From NCBI GenBank assembly GCA_947685225.1, contig CANTUV010000051.1, positions 7,440,001 to 7,504,000 of the forward strand: a stretch of DNA of 64,000 bases, given 5' to 3'. The stretch is from Garcia nutans. Taxonomy: Eukaryota > Streptophyta > Magnoliopsida > Malpighiales > Euphorbiaceae. The translations under genes were made by a program, and so were the position numbers. Positions 12,541 to 23,188 of this stretch are shown in pieces (the first letter of the stretch is position 1; each line of letters opens with the position of its first letter). Under the pieces are notes generated by a model. The model was not told the origin of the DNA. It did no database searches and saw nothing but the letters and a program-made list of their open reading frames with translations.

Positions 12541-13974
12541 AAAATCTCTTCTTATTCATAAACCAAAATCTAATTAAATAATTTTTGACTAATTTACTAG
12601 TTGCTGATATCATAACTTATAAAATGGAGTTAATGGTTCAATAAGATCACTGCAAGTATGCAACATCAGCAACATGTGCCAGAACAATGTAGTGAGATCA
12701 GAAGGCATAACTCATCTATCAAGAAGTTGGGAATCTATGGAGAAATACATTAACTGGAGACTATTATCAAGACAAATGTGGAAATTTGAAATTTTATTCA
12801 GAAAATTATGCAGATAGCTGTCATGTAAAACAGTGAACCAAAAGCAATATGTTCAGGGTTTTAGCAAGGCTGCTGGGCAACTAATTTAGGATCATAAGAG
12901 AAGCATCCACACCCATGTACTATATAATCAACAGGATAAAACATAAGAGAAGAAAAGGGGAGGAGACATACCCATGGCCATTGACAACGGTTCTGGATAT
13001 CTTCATTTTTCTTGGTGATCCAGAGTACAATTCCTCAAGACTGCAAGGCAATTTACTCTCCACTGGTGGTGGTTTCCTTGGTATGTTCCCTTCACTGTAT
13101 GTTCGAAAAAGATTTTCACTCCCACCGAATCCTCCAAACATTCCTCCATCTGACTGGAACCTCATGGACCTCCCAGGTCCTGATGATCCAAATCCAAAAG
13201 GATTACTCCCAAAGAACTCAGCAAATATGTCCTCTGCATTCCTAGGATTGAAGCCATTCGACCCACCACCACTGCCATTTCCAAATGGGAATCCGCTACT
13301 GCCAGTAGGTGGCATGTCTTTCAACCCTTCTTCACCATACTGGTCAAAAATTGCTCTCTTTTGTAGATCACTGAGGACCTGAGTTGAAAATGCAGCTACA
13401 CATTAGGGCAATATTACCATTCATATAACAAACAAACATTGCATAATAACAAAGAAGAAATTCAGTGTAAATTGACATTAAATAAAAGCAATTGCCCTTA
13501 AGCTTCATTTGGTCAAAAATGAAATGTAGGAAACAGAAGAAAATTATTATCTTCCAACTTCCAAGTATATGGAATTATTCAGTTTTTCATCACGACTTTA
13601 TAATTCCCCTATGAACTACTAGGCAGAACAAAGAAAATGGATATTGTACAAAGCTCAGAACTCAAAATTATATAGACATGAATCTTTCTAATTTCTTAGT
13701 ACCCAAACAGGTGAATGAAATCTTACAATTATATTCTGGAAAATGGAGGTAAGAAAAACAAAGAAACAGAGATTTGAAAAAATTGAATTTAGGGAAAAGA
13801 AGAACATGTCTCATAAGCCTCGGAGATCTCTTTGAATTTGGCTTCTGCCTCTTTCTTGCTATTTTGATTCTTGTGAGGATGCCATTTCATTGCTAATTTT
13901 CTATATGATTTCTTTAGATCGTCTTCTGTGGCATTCTTGTCCACCTTCAATATATTATAGTAATCCATCCCCAT

Positions 13975-16740
13975 TTTTTTTTCTTTATTCAAGAACCCAA
14001 TAAATCTATACAATTACCTATCAGATCCAAATTCTGTACATCAATCAAATTACAGCTTTTACAAAAAAACCCAGATCAATAAAACTATCTATCTAAATTA
14101 TAAAATCAAGACACTCTGTCTCTGTCTCTCTCTACGAGACAATGCAACAAACAGAAATAAAAAAAAAAAAAGTTCTCTGTGAATTGTATTAAGATTCTTA
14201 ATATATAGTAATCTCAAATGTTGACAAAGAAAGAAAGAAAAAAGATGTGATTTGAGAGGGGTTGTTCTTGTTCAGAGTTTATCTGAAAAGTTTCTTTGTG
14301 GATTACAAAGAAACTGAAATCTATGATGCCATGTTAGAAAGGGTCTTATGTTTTGATCTTTAAAAAAAAAAAATTTCTTTAATTTAGACCCCGTCACACT
14401 GGTAAAATGGGATTTCTAATAACCGAACTAAACGAAGAGAAAATGTGAAAATAAAATAAAATAAAAATAAAGCTGACTATGTTTGGTTTAGTTCAGTTGA
14501 AGTGTTTGGTCTTAAAAAAATCTTTGTTTTTCTGGGGTTCTTGTTTTCCTACCATTATTGTATGGTAGAGGATGAGTTCCGTTTGCCATTATATGCAAAT
14601 TATAATCTTTTTTTAATGGATTATGTTATATTTTCTGTTATTTTCTTACCCATTTTGTTATTCCATTTCTAGAAAAAAAACTAAAATTGATTTACCAATA
14701 AAAAATTTAATTCAGAATTACTTAATATTGATTAAATTCATATAAGCAAAAAAATTATACTAAAAAAATATAAATTACAATTTATATTGAAAAGACATTT
14801 CTTGTATTCTAAATACAAAGATTTCAGAATATCTAATGATATTTTTAACATTAACAACAATTATAATTTTGATGTCAAATAAATTTCAAATTGATATTGC
14901 ATTTGTTTTTAAAAGTTTAAGATTGTGGAATTGAAATTTTATCAATGCTTAGTTAATAAAAAGAAATTGAGGCAAAGCAAAATTATTGAATCATAATCCC
15001 TTTTGTTTTAAAAAAATAAATATGCATGCCGCCATATATAATTAAGGCTTTAAGCCGTATTATTTCATTATGAAAAGGCAATTTCTTTGAAATGAAAAGA
15101 GAAGAAAAGAAAGTTGTTTGAAATTTTTGGAAGATTTCCTTTGAATCGGTCCATTTATTTTAATTGGGGCGGCTGTTTATGATTAGACTTCTAATCTTGA
15201 TTTACATTTGATAATGCCCTTTCCCAAGTCAAGAAAGGGTATATAATGGCAAAAATATTTTTAAAATTTTTATTTTTCTCTTGAGTTATTTTAATTAATT
15301 TATTATAAATTTATAATAAATCTATTGAAAACTAATTTGATATTTAAATGAATAATTTATAAATTTTTATAATTTAATAAATAATTTATAAATTTAATAA
15401 ATTTAATTTTTTTATATTTTTATCAAAAGCCATAATGGAAAAAATGACACCCATGTAACGAGAATTAGAATTAGCCCTATCATATTTTGCTCCATTATAT
15501 ATTTATTCTTATACAATGATTTAGGGGTGTTTGGTTTAGCTGTTTGATGCAGCTGATAGAGATTTAAACCTCAAACAGCAGCTGTTTGGTAAAATTTGAT
15601 GTTTGGTAAAATTTTAAAACAGCAGCTGATAGCTGTTAGAAATCTCAAACAGCTGCTATTTCAATAAGCTCCTACTCGAAGCTTTTTCATATCAGCTGAT
15701 AGCTGATTCATATTAAGACTATATTAACACTATTAAAATAAAATAAAAATTAATATTTATTAGATAATGATATGCTTATTGGTAATTTTACATTCAAACT
15801 GCAACAGCTATTGTATTTTTACCAAACACTAATCCGAATCAGCTACCAGCTATCCGTCACCAGCTATCAGCAACCGCCTACCAGCTGCTACAGGCCCTTA
15901 TTCTTGTTCCAAAGCTGAAGGAAAGGCTGAAAAGCTTGAAAAGGTATCTAACAATTAACAAGAAAGTATGAGTCCAAAAAGTAAAATTCACATATATCTA
16001 TTTATTTTCTAACTAGATTTATATGTATTCTGACATTAAAACTGATCATTTAAAAAAAATTAATAATTTATCCTTAATTAATAATTTTTCTTTTCAATAT
16101 TTACATCATATTATCATTAATAATGATATTAAACATAGAGAATAAATTAATAAATAATATCAAAATTTTACCTTACATTATTAAATCTCAAATATTTTGA
16201 ATCCAAAATTAAAATTCTAAAACATGACGGAGTCTATCAAAAGAGTCTTTTTCAATTTAAATGTATTTGGTTGAAATTTCTTACCTAATATTTAAATAAA
16301 CAATTTTGCTTCACTATTATGTCTTACCATTTTTACTGGAATTTTATTAGTAATGAAAAAAATAAAGAAAATTGAGTTTTTTTAAGAAAAAATAAAATAA
16401 AAGGTAACAGAAAATTAAAAAAAATGGAAGAGATGAATCAAGTGGATATTTTAGGGTGATATTTATTATTAGGTAAAATACTTCATTTTAAAATTTAGAA
16501 AAAACAAATATTTAATTATAAAAAAAAGACACTGAAAATGAAAAAAAAAATGATAAATCAACGAAACAGAGAGAGAGAAAAAGAAGGAAATCCTGAAAAA
16601 CATGTAAATTTATTTTCTTTTTCTCAACCGAACATGGAAAAAGAGAATACAAATTATTTGATTAGTATTTCCTCTTACCTGTATATATATGAATATATAA
16701 TTTAACAACCAAATGTCATTTTCATCATAGAGAACAGCAG
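13975..16740. other. AT-rich intergenic region upstream of the DnaJ locus
   Basis: Presumed DnaJ promoter and 5' UTR at 13975-14300, then strongly A/T-rich DNA. Apart from a MITE at 15524-15897, no gene, RNA or conserved element was recognised. Confidence 0.5.
15524..15897. mobile_element. Tourist/PIF-Harbinger-like MITE
   Basis: A 374-bp segment flanked by TTA on both sides (15521-15523 and 15898-15900). Its ends are imperfect inverted repeats: ggggtgtttggtttagctg at the left and, reading inward, gggcctgtagcagctgg at the right. The interior is rich in agctgatagctg-type palindromic words. TTA target sites and a GGG-TGTTTGG end are typical of Tourist-like MITEs. There is no coding capacity. 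Confidence 0.6.
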
Positions 16741-19521
16741 AGCAATTTGGATGAACCATTGCATATTAGCAACCCCAAGGTCTCTTCATAGAAGAACTCT
16801 GGCATCTGAGGCTAGCAAAACACTTGCAATTCTGTCTATCAATAGTTGTTATCCTGGCAGTAAAGCTGTAGAATTTGATCAGAGTAAAGCCGTAGAATTT
16901 GATTACATGCCACAAAGTCTCACTGTCCCAGCTCGTCCAGTCCATGCACAACAGGTCCTTCCTAACCTAAATCATGTTTTAAATTCAGATTCAGTGAAAA
17001 TCTGTAGGCTTCTAAGCTGCCTATGAATCAATCAGCATTCTTGCACATACAACTGTGTTTGCCAGCAGATGAGCATACAGTGAAACCAAATAAGAAAATA
17101 CCCTCAACTCAACAAAAACAGGCTTCAATTTCCAGGCAAAAGTTTTTTCTAGAACATTTTTCCTGATGTACAAGATATTTTACATGGCCAGTCAATCAAA
17201 TTAGAAACATTTTCCTGCTAAGATACAGGAAATGTACTGGTACGATGTGCTGCAATTTTCAAATAATGGAATACTGCAGAAAACGCCATTGAATAATCTA
17301 TATTCTACTTTTCATAACAGCAAAATACCAAACCAAAAACTGCATCTTGTAAGCAAACTTGCAGCATTTCTCTCATAATTTGGTGATATGCCAAGTGCCA
17401 ACTACCATATATGGTGGGTAATTCAAGGAATATTCTTGCACATGGGAATGTCAGTCAAATACTTGACACTTCAAGTGGGATGCCACCATCACAATACAAG
17501 ATCCCCAGTATGTCAGTGCTTTCTGGTTAATCTTATCTGGTTTTTCTTTTAGTTGGTTTTTTTATTTTTTTTAGGTTGATCTCCTCTGCTACTATATAAG
17601 ATTCGCCAAAATGGTTGTGCATTTTCCTACAGTTTTAATATTAACTAAACAATATTGTTCAATACATCAGCAAATAGCTGCAAGTGAAATTAAAATCAAT
17701 ACATAAACTAGCCCCTTTTCTCCACCGGATGAACTACAGTAACTCATACCTGAAAGTGCCTAATGAATCCTTTTGATATGCACTATAAAGGCAGACAAAA
17801 TGCATACAAATGCATGCATATGGCACAGGATATAACTAGCATCTTCAGTTACCAAATAATTCAAACTAACTCAAGTGTCTCTCATCTGAAACAAACAAGA
17901 CCAGCTATAACTTTGACTGCCTACTGTGAACCAGAAAAGTTGCTGGAAAAATGAGATACAGCATGCATCCGCGAAATGTTAAGAATCAAACATAAAATAC
18001 TTCCAGCAAACTGATTTTTTTTCTGTAGTTGAGAACTATCTAAGCCAGCAGATATTGGTAAAAAAAAAAGGTGGCTCCGAATCTGAATGGTAACTAGTGC
18101 TTTTTCCATTTTGAGAATCAGCACCTGTTTACATGTGAATGACACTTCAGCCATTTGCTGAGCATTCAAATGGCACCTCAAACATATTACCTCAGAATCA
18201 CCTTTTGTTAATATGCAAGCAATTCGCTGTCTATCTACAAGTCAATGGTCTTCAATCAAATGCAGAGTGGAAGGAAAAAAAGGGTTAAGCCTGGAAAATT
18301 CATCAAATTTGCCAGTCTTAAGATTACAAACAAGAGGTAGCATAGAAGGTCATTTTTACATGTCGAGCACGAACCATATGGTGGAGGAAGAGTTGAAGGG
18401 GAGAGAATGAGAATACATTATCTGAGCCACCTGATGGTATCCTAAGCTAGAATCTTCTGGTTATATCACAAAGTACTCGATTTTATATTATCTCAAACTA
18501 GAATTTCTTGCCCTATGATAACAGAACAGGGAAATATAAGATATAATCAACTTTCCACACAATCAAGTTTCCACATCAATTAGGAAGCATATATGCAAAG
18601 GGGGAGTGGGAGTGGGGGACAGGGAGGGAGAGAGAGAGATTGAGAGTGTACATTTTGTGAGCCACCAGATGGCCAACTGAGCTAGAATCTTCTGGCAATG
18701 TCTCAAAATTCTTATCCAGCCAATTCTTTCAAATCAATATTGACAACATAGCTCAGGCCGTCAATCTAGCATCTGGAGAAAACTAAATGAACGGGAAAAG
18801 GGTTAGAGGACTCCAATGTCAACATACTTGAATAATAACATAGGATAACACGAACAAAGTTCATAAGCCAATTTACACATGCCAGAACGTAGGAAGTAAA
18901 TTTCAAATGCAACAAAATTCTTTAGCTCTTTGTATTAGGTACCTAGAATCCTAGCAGCACAACTAAATAACCCAAATTGGTCAAGCACAGAGGTAAAAAA
19001 ACTACCTAGCAGCATAACTAACTAACCCAAATTGGTCAAGGGACAGAGTGTAGGGACCTGTAATATCCAAAGGGCACAACTAATAGATGCTCATTTATAA
19101 CCATTTCAACCTGACAAAAAAGTACACATGACATTTGAATGATTTGGAACTATGATATACACAATGTGAACAAAAGAAAATTGCTAAAAATGGTATGGTG
19201 CTAGTGCTTGTGCTTGTAAACTAATGGCTTTGAGGCGATTTACTGAAAACTGTACTATTAGTCTTTGTGAAGGCTCATGCACAAAAGATACCTTCAAATA
19301 GTATAATAATAACTTTATAGACAATTGCATTAAATAAAAAAATCCAAAAGGGTAAAAAGCAAATATGCAAACTGAAGTCTTCATACCTGATCCTGGTTTT
19401 GACTCTTTAGAGCAATGGCCTTTGCCTGAATACAAAACTACACATTGATTTATACAAAGTAACTCCAACATTCAACATCAATTAGCTTGTTATTGCTCCA
19501 TGATACATTTCTTTGTTAACA
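16741..19521. other. Spacer downstream of the PPR gene, no gene recognised
   Basis: Holds several short frames without recognisable similarity, including one at 16751-17026 with an internal 24-bp duplication (KAVEFD twice). A (GA)n tract lies near 18621-18645. Two imperfect copies of a gagccac-gatgg to agctagaatcttctgg segment lie at about 18423-18462 and 18660-18702. Part may be 3' UTR of the PPR gene. Confidence 0.45.
18945..19045. repeat. Short direct repeat, ~45-bp unit
   Basis: The words cctagcagca, then aacccaaattggtcaag occur twice in a row with minor substitutions. It lies in the spacer downstream of the PPR gene. Confidence 0.65.
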
Positions 19522-21723
19522 TTATCGCAAATGACCAACTCTTAGACTTTCCACAACCTTTGGCAAATCTTTTATCCAACCTTTCGATTGAGCTTGATCT
19601 AGGATATCCAGAGTCTCACCATTAAGGTCACACTTCTCTAAAATCATGTCCCTCAGCAATGATAAAAAATCCAGAAATCTATTTTCCAAAAGGATTGCCT
19701 TCAATATGGGATTATAAATTGCAATACATGGAGTAAGCCCATTGTCTATCATTTCATCCCTCAGCTTGAGTGCCATTGATATCTTTCCTTCCCTGCAATA
19801 GCCAGTAATTAAGGATTGATAGATAAAACCATCAGGTTTCAGACCTTGGTTATACATATCCCTAAGCAACTGATTTGCCAAAACTTTATTGTGTACTCTA
19901 ATGGAAGCATGGATTAGAATATTATATGAGATTAAACTAGGAAGGAATCCAGAATTTGTAAAATTTTTAAAAATCCGAAGTGCAGTTCCTATTAATCCAT
20001 TCTTGCAAAGTTTGTCCAATACCATGTTAAGAGTGACTATAGTTGCACTAGAGCCAGAATGCATCATGGCTTCCAATAGCTTTAAACACTCTAAAAATTT
20101 TCCAACTCTGCAGAAATATTGGATCAGACAAGTAAAACTGACAATATCATACTTAATTCTTTCATACTCCATTCGGTACAAGATCTTCTGTATCAGCTGA
20201 GAGCTCCCATGTTTACATGCCTGCCATAAAATCGTATTGAAAGAAATCACATCAGGCCCGTATGCCTCCCACTCAAAATGGTCCAAGAGTTCCAAAGCGT
20301 CATCCGCACCATTTTCCTTACAACAGCCATCTAAAATTGTGTTATATGACACATTATTTGGCATAAAACCTTCTTTTATCATGTTGTTCAACATAATTAA
20401 TGCCTCTCTTAATCTTTTCTGACAACATAAGCAATGGAGAAATATATTATAAACAGCAACATCCACATTACAGCCTCTAGAAATTGCATCAAGCAACAAT
20501 TCATATGCAAAGCCAACTTTGCCAATCTTTAAAAGGCCTCCAGCCAAGGTGGCATATGTGTATGAATCAGGAGAAAATCCCTTTTGATCTATGATGTAAA
20601 AGAGCTCAGAAATTTCAGAAAATCTACCTTGATGACAGAGTTCACGCATGATTACATTATATGTCAGCAAGTCAGGACTGCACCCTTCTCTTTCCATCTG
20701 ACCCAAAATTCTCATTGCCTCCTTAATGTTCCCATTATCACAAAGAAACTTAATTACTACCGTATAAGTTATGACATTGGGTTTACAACCATTACTTTTA
20801 ATTTCATGGAAACACTTCAAAGCATCTTCCTTAAAACCTGCTTTACAAAATCCATAAACCAAAGCTGTATAAGAGCATACATTGTACACAACACCTCTCT
20901 TCTTCATCGAATAAAACAAATTCAAAGCAGTATAACTCTGATTAGACTTGCACAATGCCCATAAAATTGGATTAAAAGTATGTACACCAAAAAAATAACC
21001 CTTATTGAACAGAGCAGAAAACACAATGTAAGCTTCACGTGTCATCCCAGCTCTGCTTAGAATACAAATCATTGAAGTAAAAGCAGATTCAGTAGGAACA
21101 TAGGCTAGCTTTAACATAACCTCAAACACATGAAGAGAAGCCATCAAATTCCCCAATTGGAGTGATTTTTTCAACAATTTTGACAAAATTTGAAAAGATG
21201 GCACAAACCCACTGCCTATCATTTCTTCAACAATAAAAAATGCATCTTCCACATTCCCAGATGATAGCACACAATTACAAAGTATATTAAAAGTTAAAGC
21301 ATTTGGCGAAGGCCCAAACCTCTTCGTTCCAAGGTAAAATTCCAACAATAGTTGAAACGAAACATTGCGAGACTTGAAATAACAATAAAGCAAAGAATTA
21401 AAATCATAGACGGTAGGCTTTCCAGGTATTTTCCTCATTAAATTCAAAGTGTTAAGGGCTTGGTTGAAGTCACCAGATGTTGCAAAAGTCTGCATCTTGC
21501 GCTGCAATTCTGCATAATTACAGTTATTGTAGATATTTGCAGTAGTTTCTTCGGAAATGTTAGCAAATGTTCTAAGAGCACAAGAAGAGGAAAATGAAAA
21601 TCTGAAAGAGAAAACGAAGGTTTTGGGAATTCGACGAGAGTGAGTGGTTGCAGGAATTGAGATAAAACGCATTGGAAGGTAACCAAGCGATAAAAGTGCA
21701 AGTATGATCGCATTATACAACAC
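19522..21723 (-). CDS. P-class pentatricopeptide repeat protein
   Basis: A single intronless frame of 733 residues, typical for plant PPR genes. From about residue 85 to 715 it is a chain of roughly 15 degenerate 35-residue motifs with the usual signatures, such as PNVITYTVVIKFLCDNGNIK and PDLLTYNVIMRELCHQGRFS. No E, DYW or SMR domain follows, so it is P-class. The N terminus is basic and Ser-rich without acidic residues, consistent with an organelle transit peptide. A second in-frame ATG at codon 18 (21672) could be the true start. P-class proteins bind organellar RNA and affect stability, splicing or translation; the target here is unknown. The frame is intact although neighbouring loci are decayed. 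I cannot name a specific orthologue. Confidence 0.88.
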   Translation of the reverse strand: MLYNAIILALLSLGYLPMRFISIPATTHSRRIPKTFVFSFRFSFSSSCALRTFANISEETTANIYNNCNYAELQRKMQTFATSGDFNQALNTLNLMRKIPGKPTVYDFNSLLYCYFKSRNVSFQLLLEFYLGTKRFGPSPNALTFNILCNCVLSSGNVEDAFFIVEEMIGSGFVPSFQILSKLLKKSLQLGNLMASLHVFEVMLKLAYVPTESAFTSMICILSRAGMTREAYIVFSALFNKGYFFGVHTFNPILWALCKSNQSYTALNLFYSMKKRGVVYNVCSYTALVYGFCKAGFKEDALKCFHEIKSNGCKPNVITYTVVIKFLCDNGNIKEAMRILGQMEREGCSPDLLTYNVIMRELCHQGRFSEISELFYIIDQKGFSPDSYTYATLAGGLLKIGKVGFAYELLLDAISRGCNVDVAVYNIFLHCLCCQKRLREALIMLNNMIKEGFMPNNVSYNTILDGCCKENGADDALELLDHFEWEAYGPDVISFNTILWQACKHGSSQLIQKILYRMEYERIKYDIVSFTCLIQYFCRVGKFLECLKLLEAMMHSGSSATIVTLNMVLDKLCKNGLIGTALRIFKNFTNSGFLPSLISYNILIHASIRVHNKVLANQLLRDMYNQGLKPDGFIYQSLITGYCREGKISMALKLRDEMIDNGLTPCIAIYNPILKAILLENRFLDFLSLLRDMILEKCDLNGETLDILDQAQSKGWIKDLPKVVESLRVGHLR

Positions 21724-23188
21724 TAATAAACAGTTCGGCTGCCGATGAAATAAGAGAAAGGAAATGGAATCCGAAAGGAAATAAAACAGAGGGTTTATTT
21801 AGCTGTTGATTTTACAAATTTCAGATGTTTTTATATAAAGAAAAAAACACAAATGCAAACTTAAAAATTTCTGTTTCTTCGGTCTTCGCTGTATTTTCTT
21901 GGAAACCAATTGAAAAATGAAAGGAAAAAAAAAAACAAACAGACGAAGGTCGTAAACCCTGGTAGCCGGTAGGGTTTAACAATGAAGAAGAAGATTTTTT
22001 TTCTATTAACGAAACGACGTCGCAGGAATGGCTGGCCCGCAAAAGCAAAAACGATACCTTTACAATTTCTAATGATACCGGAACCTTTTTTCTTTTTCTT
22101 TTTATTACACAAATGTCCAATTATATATTTATCTTTTTCACAAAAAAAGAAAAAAAATTAATAATTTTAGAAAATATTATTATAATTATGCTAGTTTTAA
22201 AATAATATTATGATTAAAATAATTTTAATTAATGATATAATTATAATAATTATATATAAAAGAATATTTTAATTAATTAATATTTAATTTTACCTTTTTT
22301 TTTAATTTGCATCCAAATAATATGAGTAAAAACCATTACTTTAATTAACTTTGTTTCCTTTCAAACACAAAAATAAAAAAAAAATAAAAACTCCATTTTA
22401 TTTTATTTTCTCACTCAACTTCGCTTAATTTCCTTACAACCATCTAAACATATCGAAAAGAAATATAAGAAAAGAGTAAATAAATCATTAATCTAAAAAC
22501 AAAGAAAACGAGGTTGGAATAGAAATTATTTGTAAGAGTAATTTATTTGATTAAAAAATATTAACAGATTTTTAACTTAAGATTATTAAAGACATCTTTT
22601 ATTTCTTGAATATATAAATAAAAAATATTTATTAATTTTTCTTATTTTCCTCTATTATGAAAAATCTCTCATTGAAAACGTATTATTTATTAAAAGACTG
22701 AATAAATTAGGATTGACTGGGGGTCATTTCTATTACCCCCTATTCTCAACAATGCAAAATTGCAAACTAGAGGAGTAAAAGAAACAAAACGAGAAATGCT
22801 TAGACTTAGACAAAAAACAAAGCAACAGAAATGCCTTCAACCATCATATATCAAATTTAATGCTTTTTTATATTATAATCCTGAACCATTTTGATTTCAA
22901 CTTTTCTTTAAAACATAGCACATCATGCCAAAATTAAAAGATATTGTCCAGGAGCAAAATATCACTTCCATTTCAGAAACATTATAACCAGCAATGCATG
23001 CTCAAAGGGGCTTTTGACCCATAGCAGAACCCAGGAAACCAAAAGAGAACGCTGGGGAACAAGCACCTGACAACTTTACACCCAAAACAAAGTAAAATAT
23101 ACGCATCTCTCCCACCTCAAAGGAAAGGAAACATTTCCAATTATATACTTCTTATCCACAATTTCAAGAAAATCAACAACTGAACAAT
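21724..23188. other. Spacer between PPR gene 5' end and CID-like gene 3' end
   Basis: Presumed PPR promoter next to 21724, then A/T-rich DNA with poly-purine and poly-A tracts. The last ~150 bases before 23189 are probably 3' UTR of the CID-like gene. No other feature seen. Confidence 0.5.

Larger units (their letters stand above)
12023..12553. other. Nuclear insertion of mitochondrial DNA (NUMT)
   Basis: About 530 bp, GC-richer than its surroundings, inserted in the second copy of a duplicated intron segment. It contains a piece of mitochondrial nad6 and a piece of mitochondrial large-subunit rRNA, in opposite orientations, joined by sequence I cannot place. The mixture suggests a rearranged mitochondrial source or two fragments ligated on insertion. 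Confidence 0.8.
11851..12625. repeat. Intronic tandem duplication split by a mitochondrial insertion
   Basis: A ~117-bp unit (starts tgttttacaagcaaa, ends tatcataacttataaaatg) is present at about 11851-11968. The second copy starts at 11968, runs to about 12022, is interrupted, and resumes at about 12553 to end at 12625. The interrupted piece delimits the inserted DNA. Confidence 0.8.
11316..13974 (-). pseudogene. Type II DnaJ/Hsp40 (DNAJB-like) locus, probably non-functional
   Basis: Three exons in the usual plant type II layout: J domain 13810-13974, G/F-rich and start of substrate-binding domain 12972-13378, C-terminal domain 11316-11754. They would encode 336 residues, a normal family length, ending in the typical RAGLKRALGG. 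Two defects touch essential features. The J-domain HPD motif, needed to stimulate Hsp70 ATPase, reads HPH (codon 13873-13875). The expected donor after SEAYE is ac, not gt (13808-13809). Read-through stops after eight codons, and the nearest GT (13804-13805) would shift frame to an immediate stop. Exons 2 and 3 are open and their junction is canonical. Intron 2 carries a mitochondrial insertion. It could still be a transcribed J-only fragment. A DnaJ gene lies between BDR1 and CID6 in Arabidopsis as I recall. Confidence 0.75.

Noticed and set aside
16751..17026. 91-codon plus-strand frame with a duplicated KAVEFD segment
   Set aside because: No recognisable domain, codon pattern or splice context; likely a chance frame downstream of the PPR gene.
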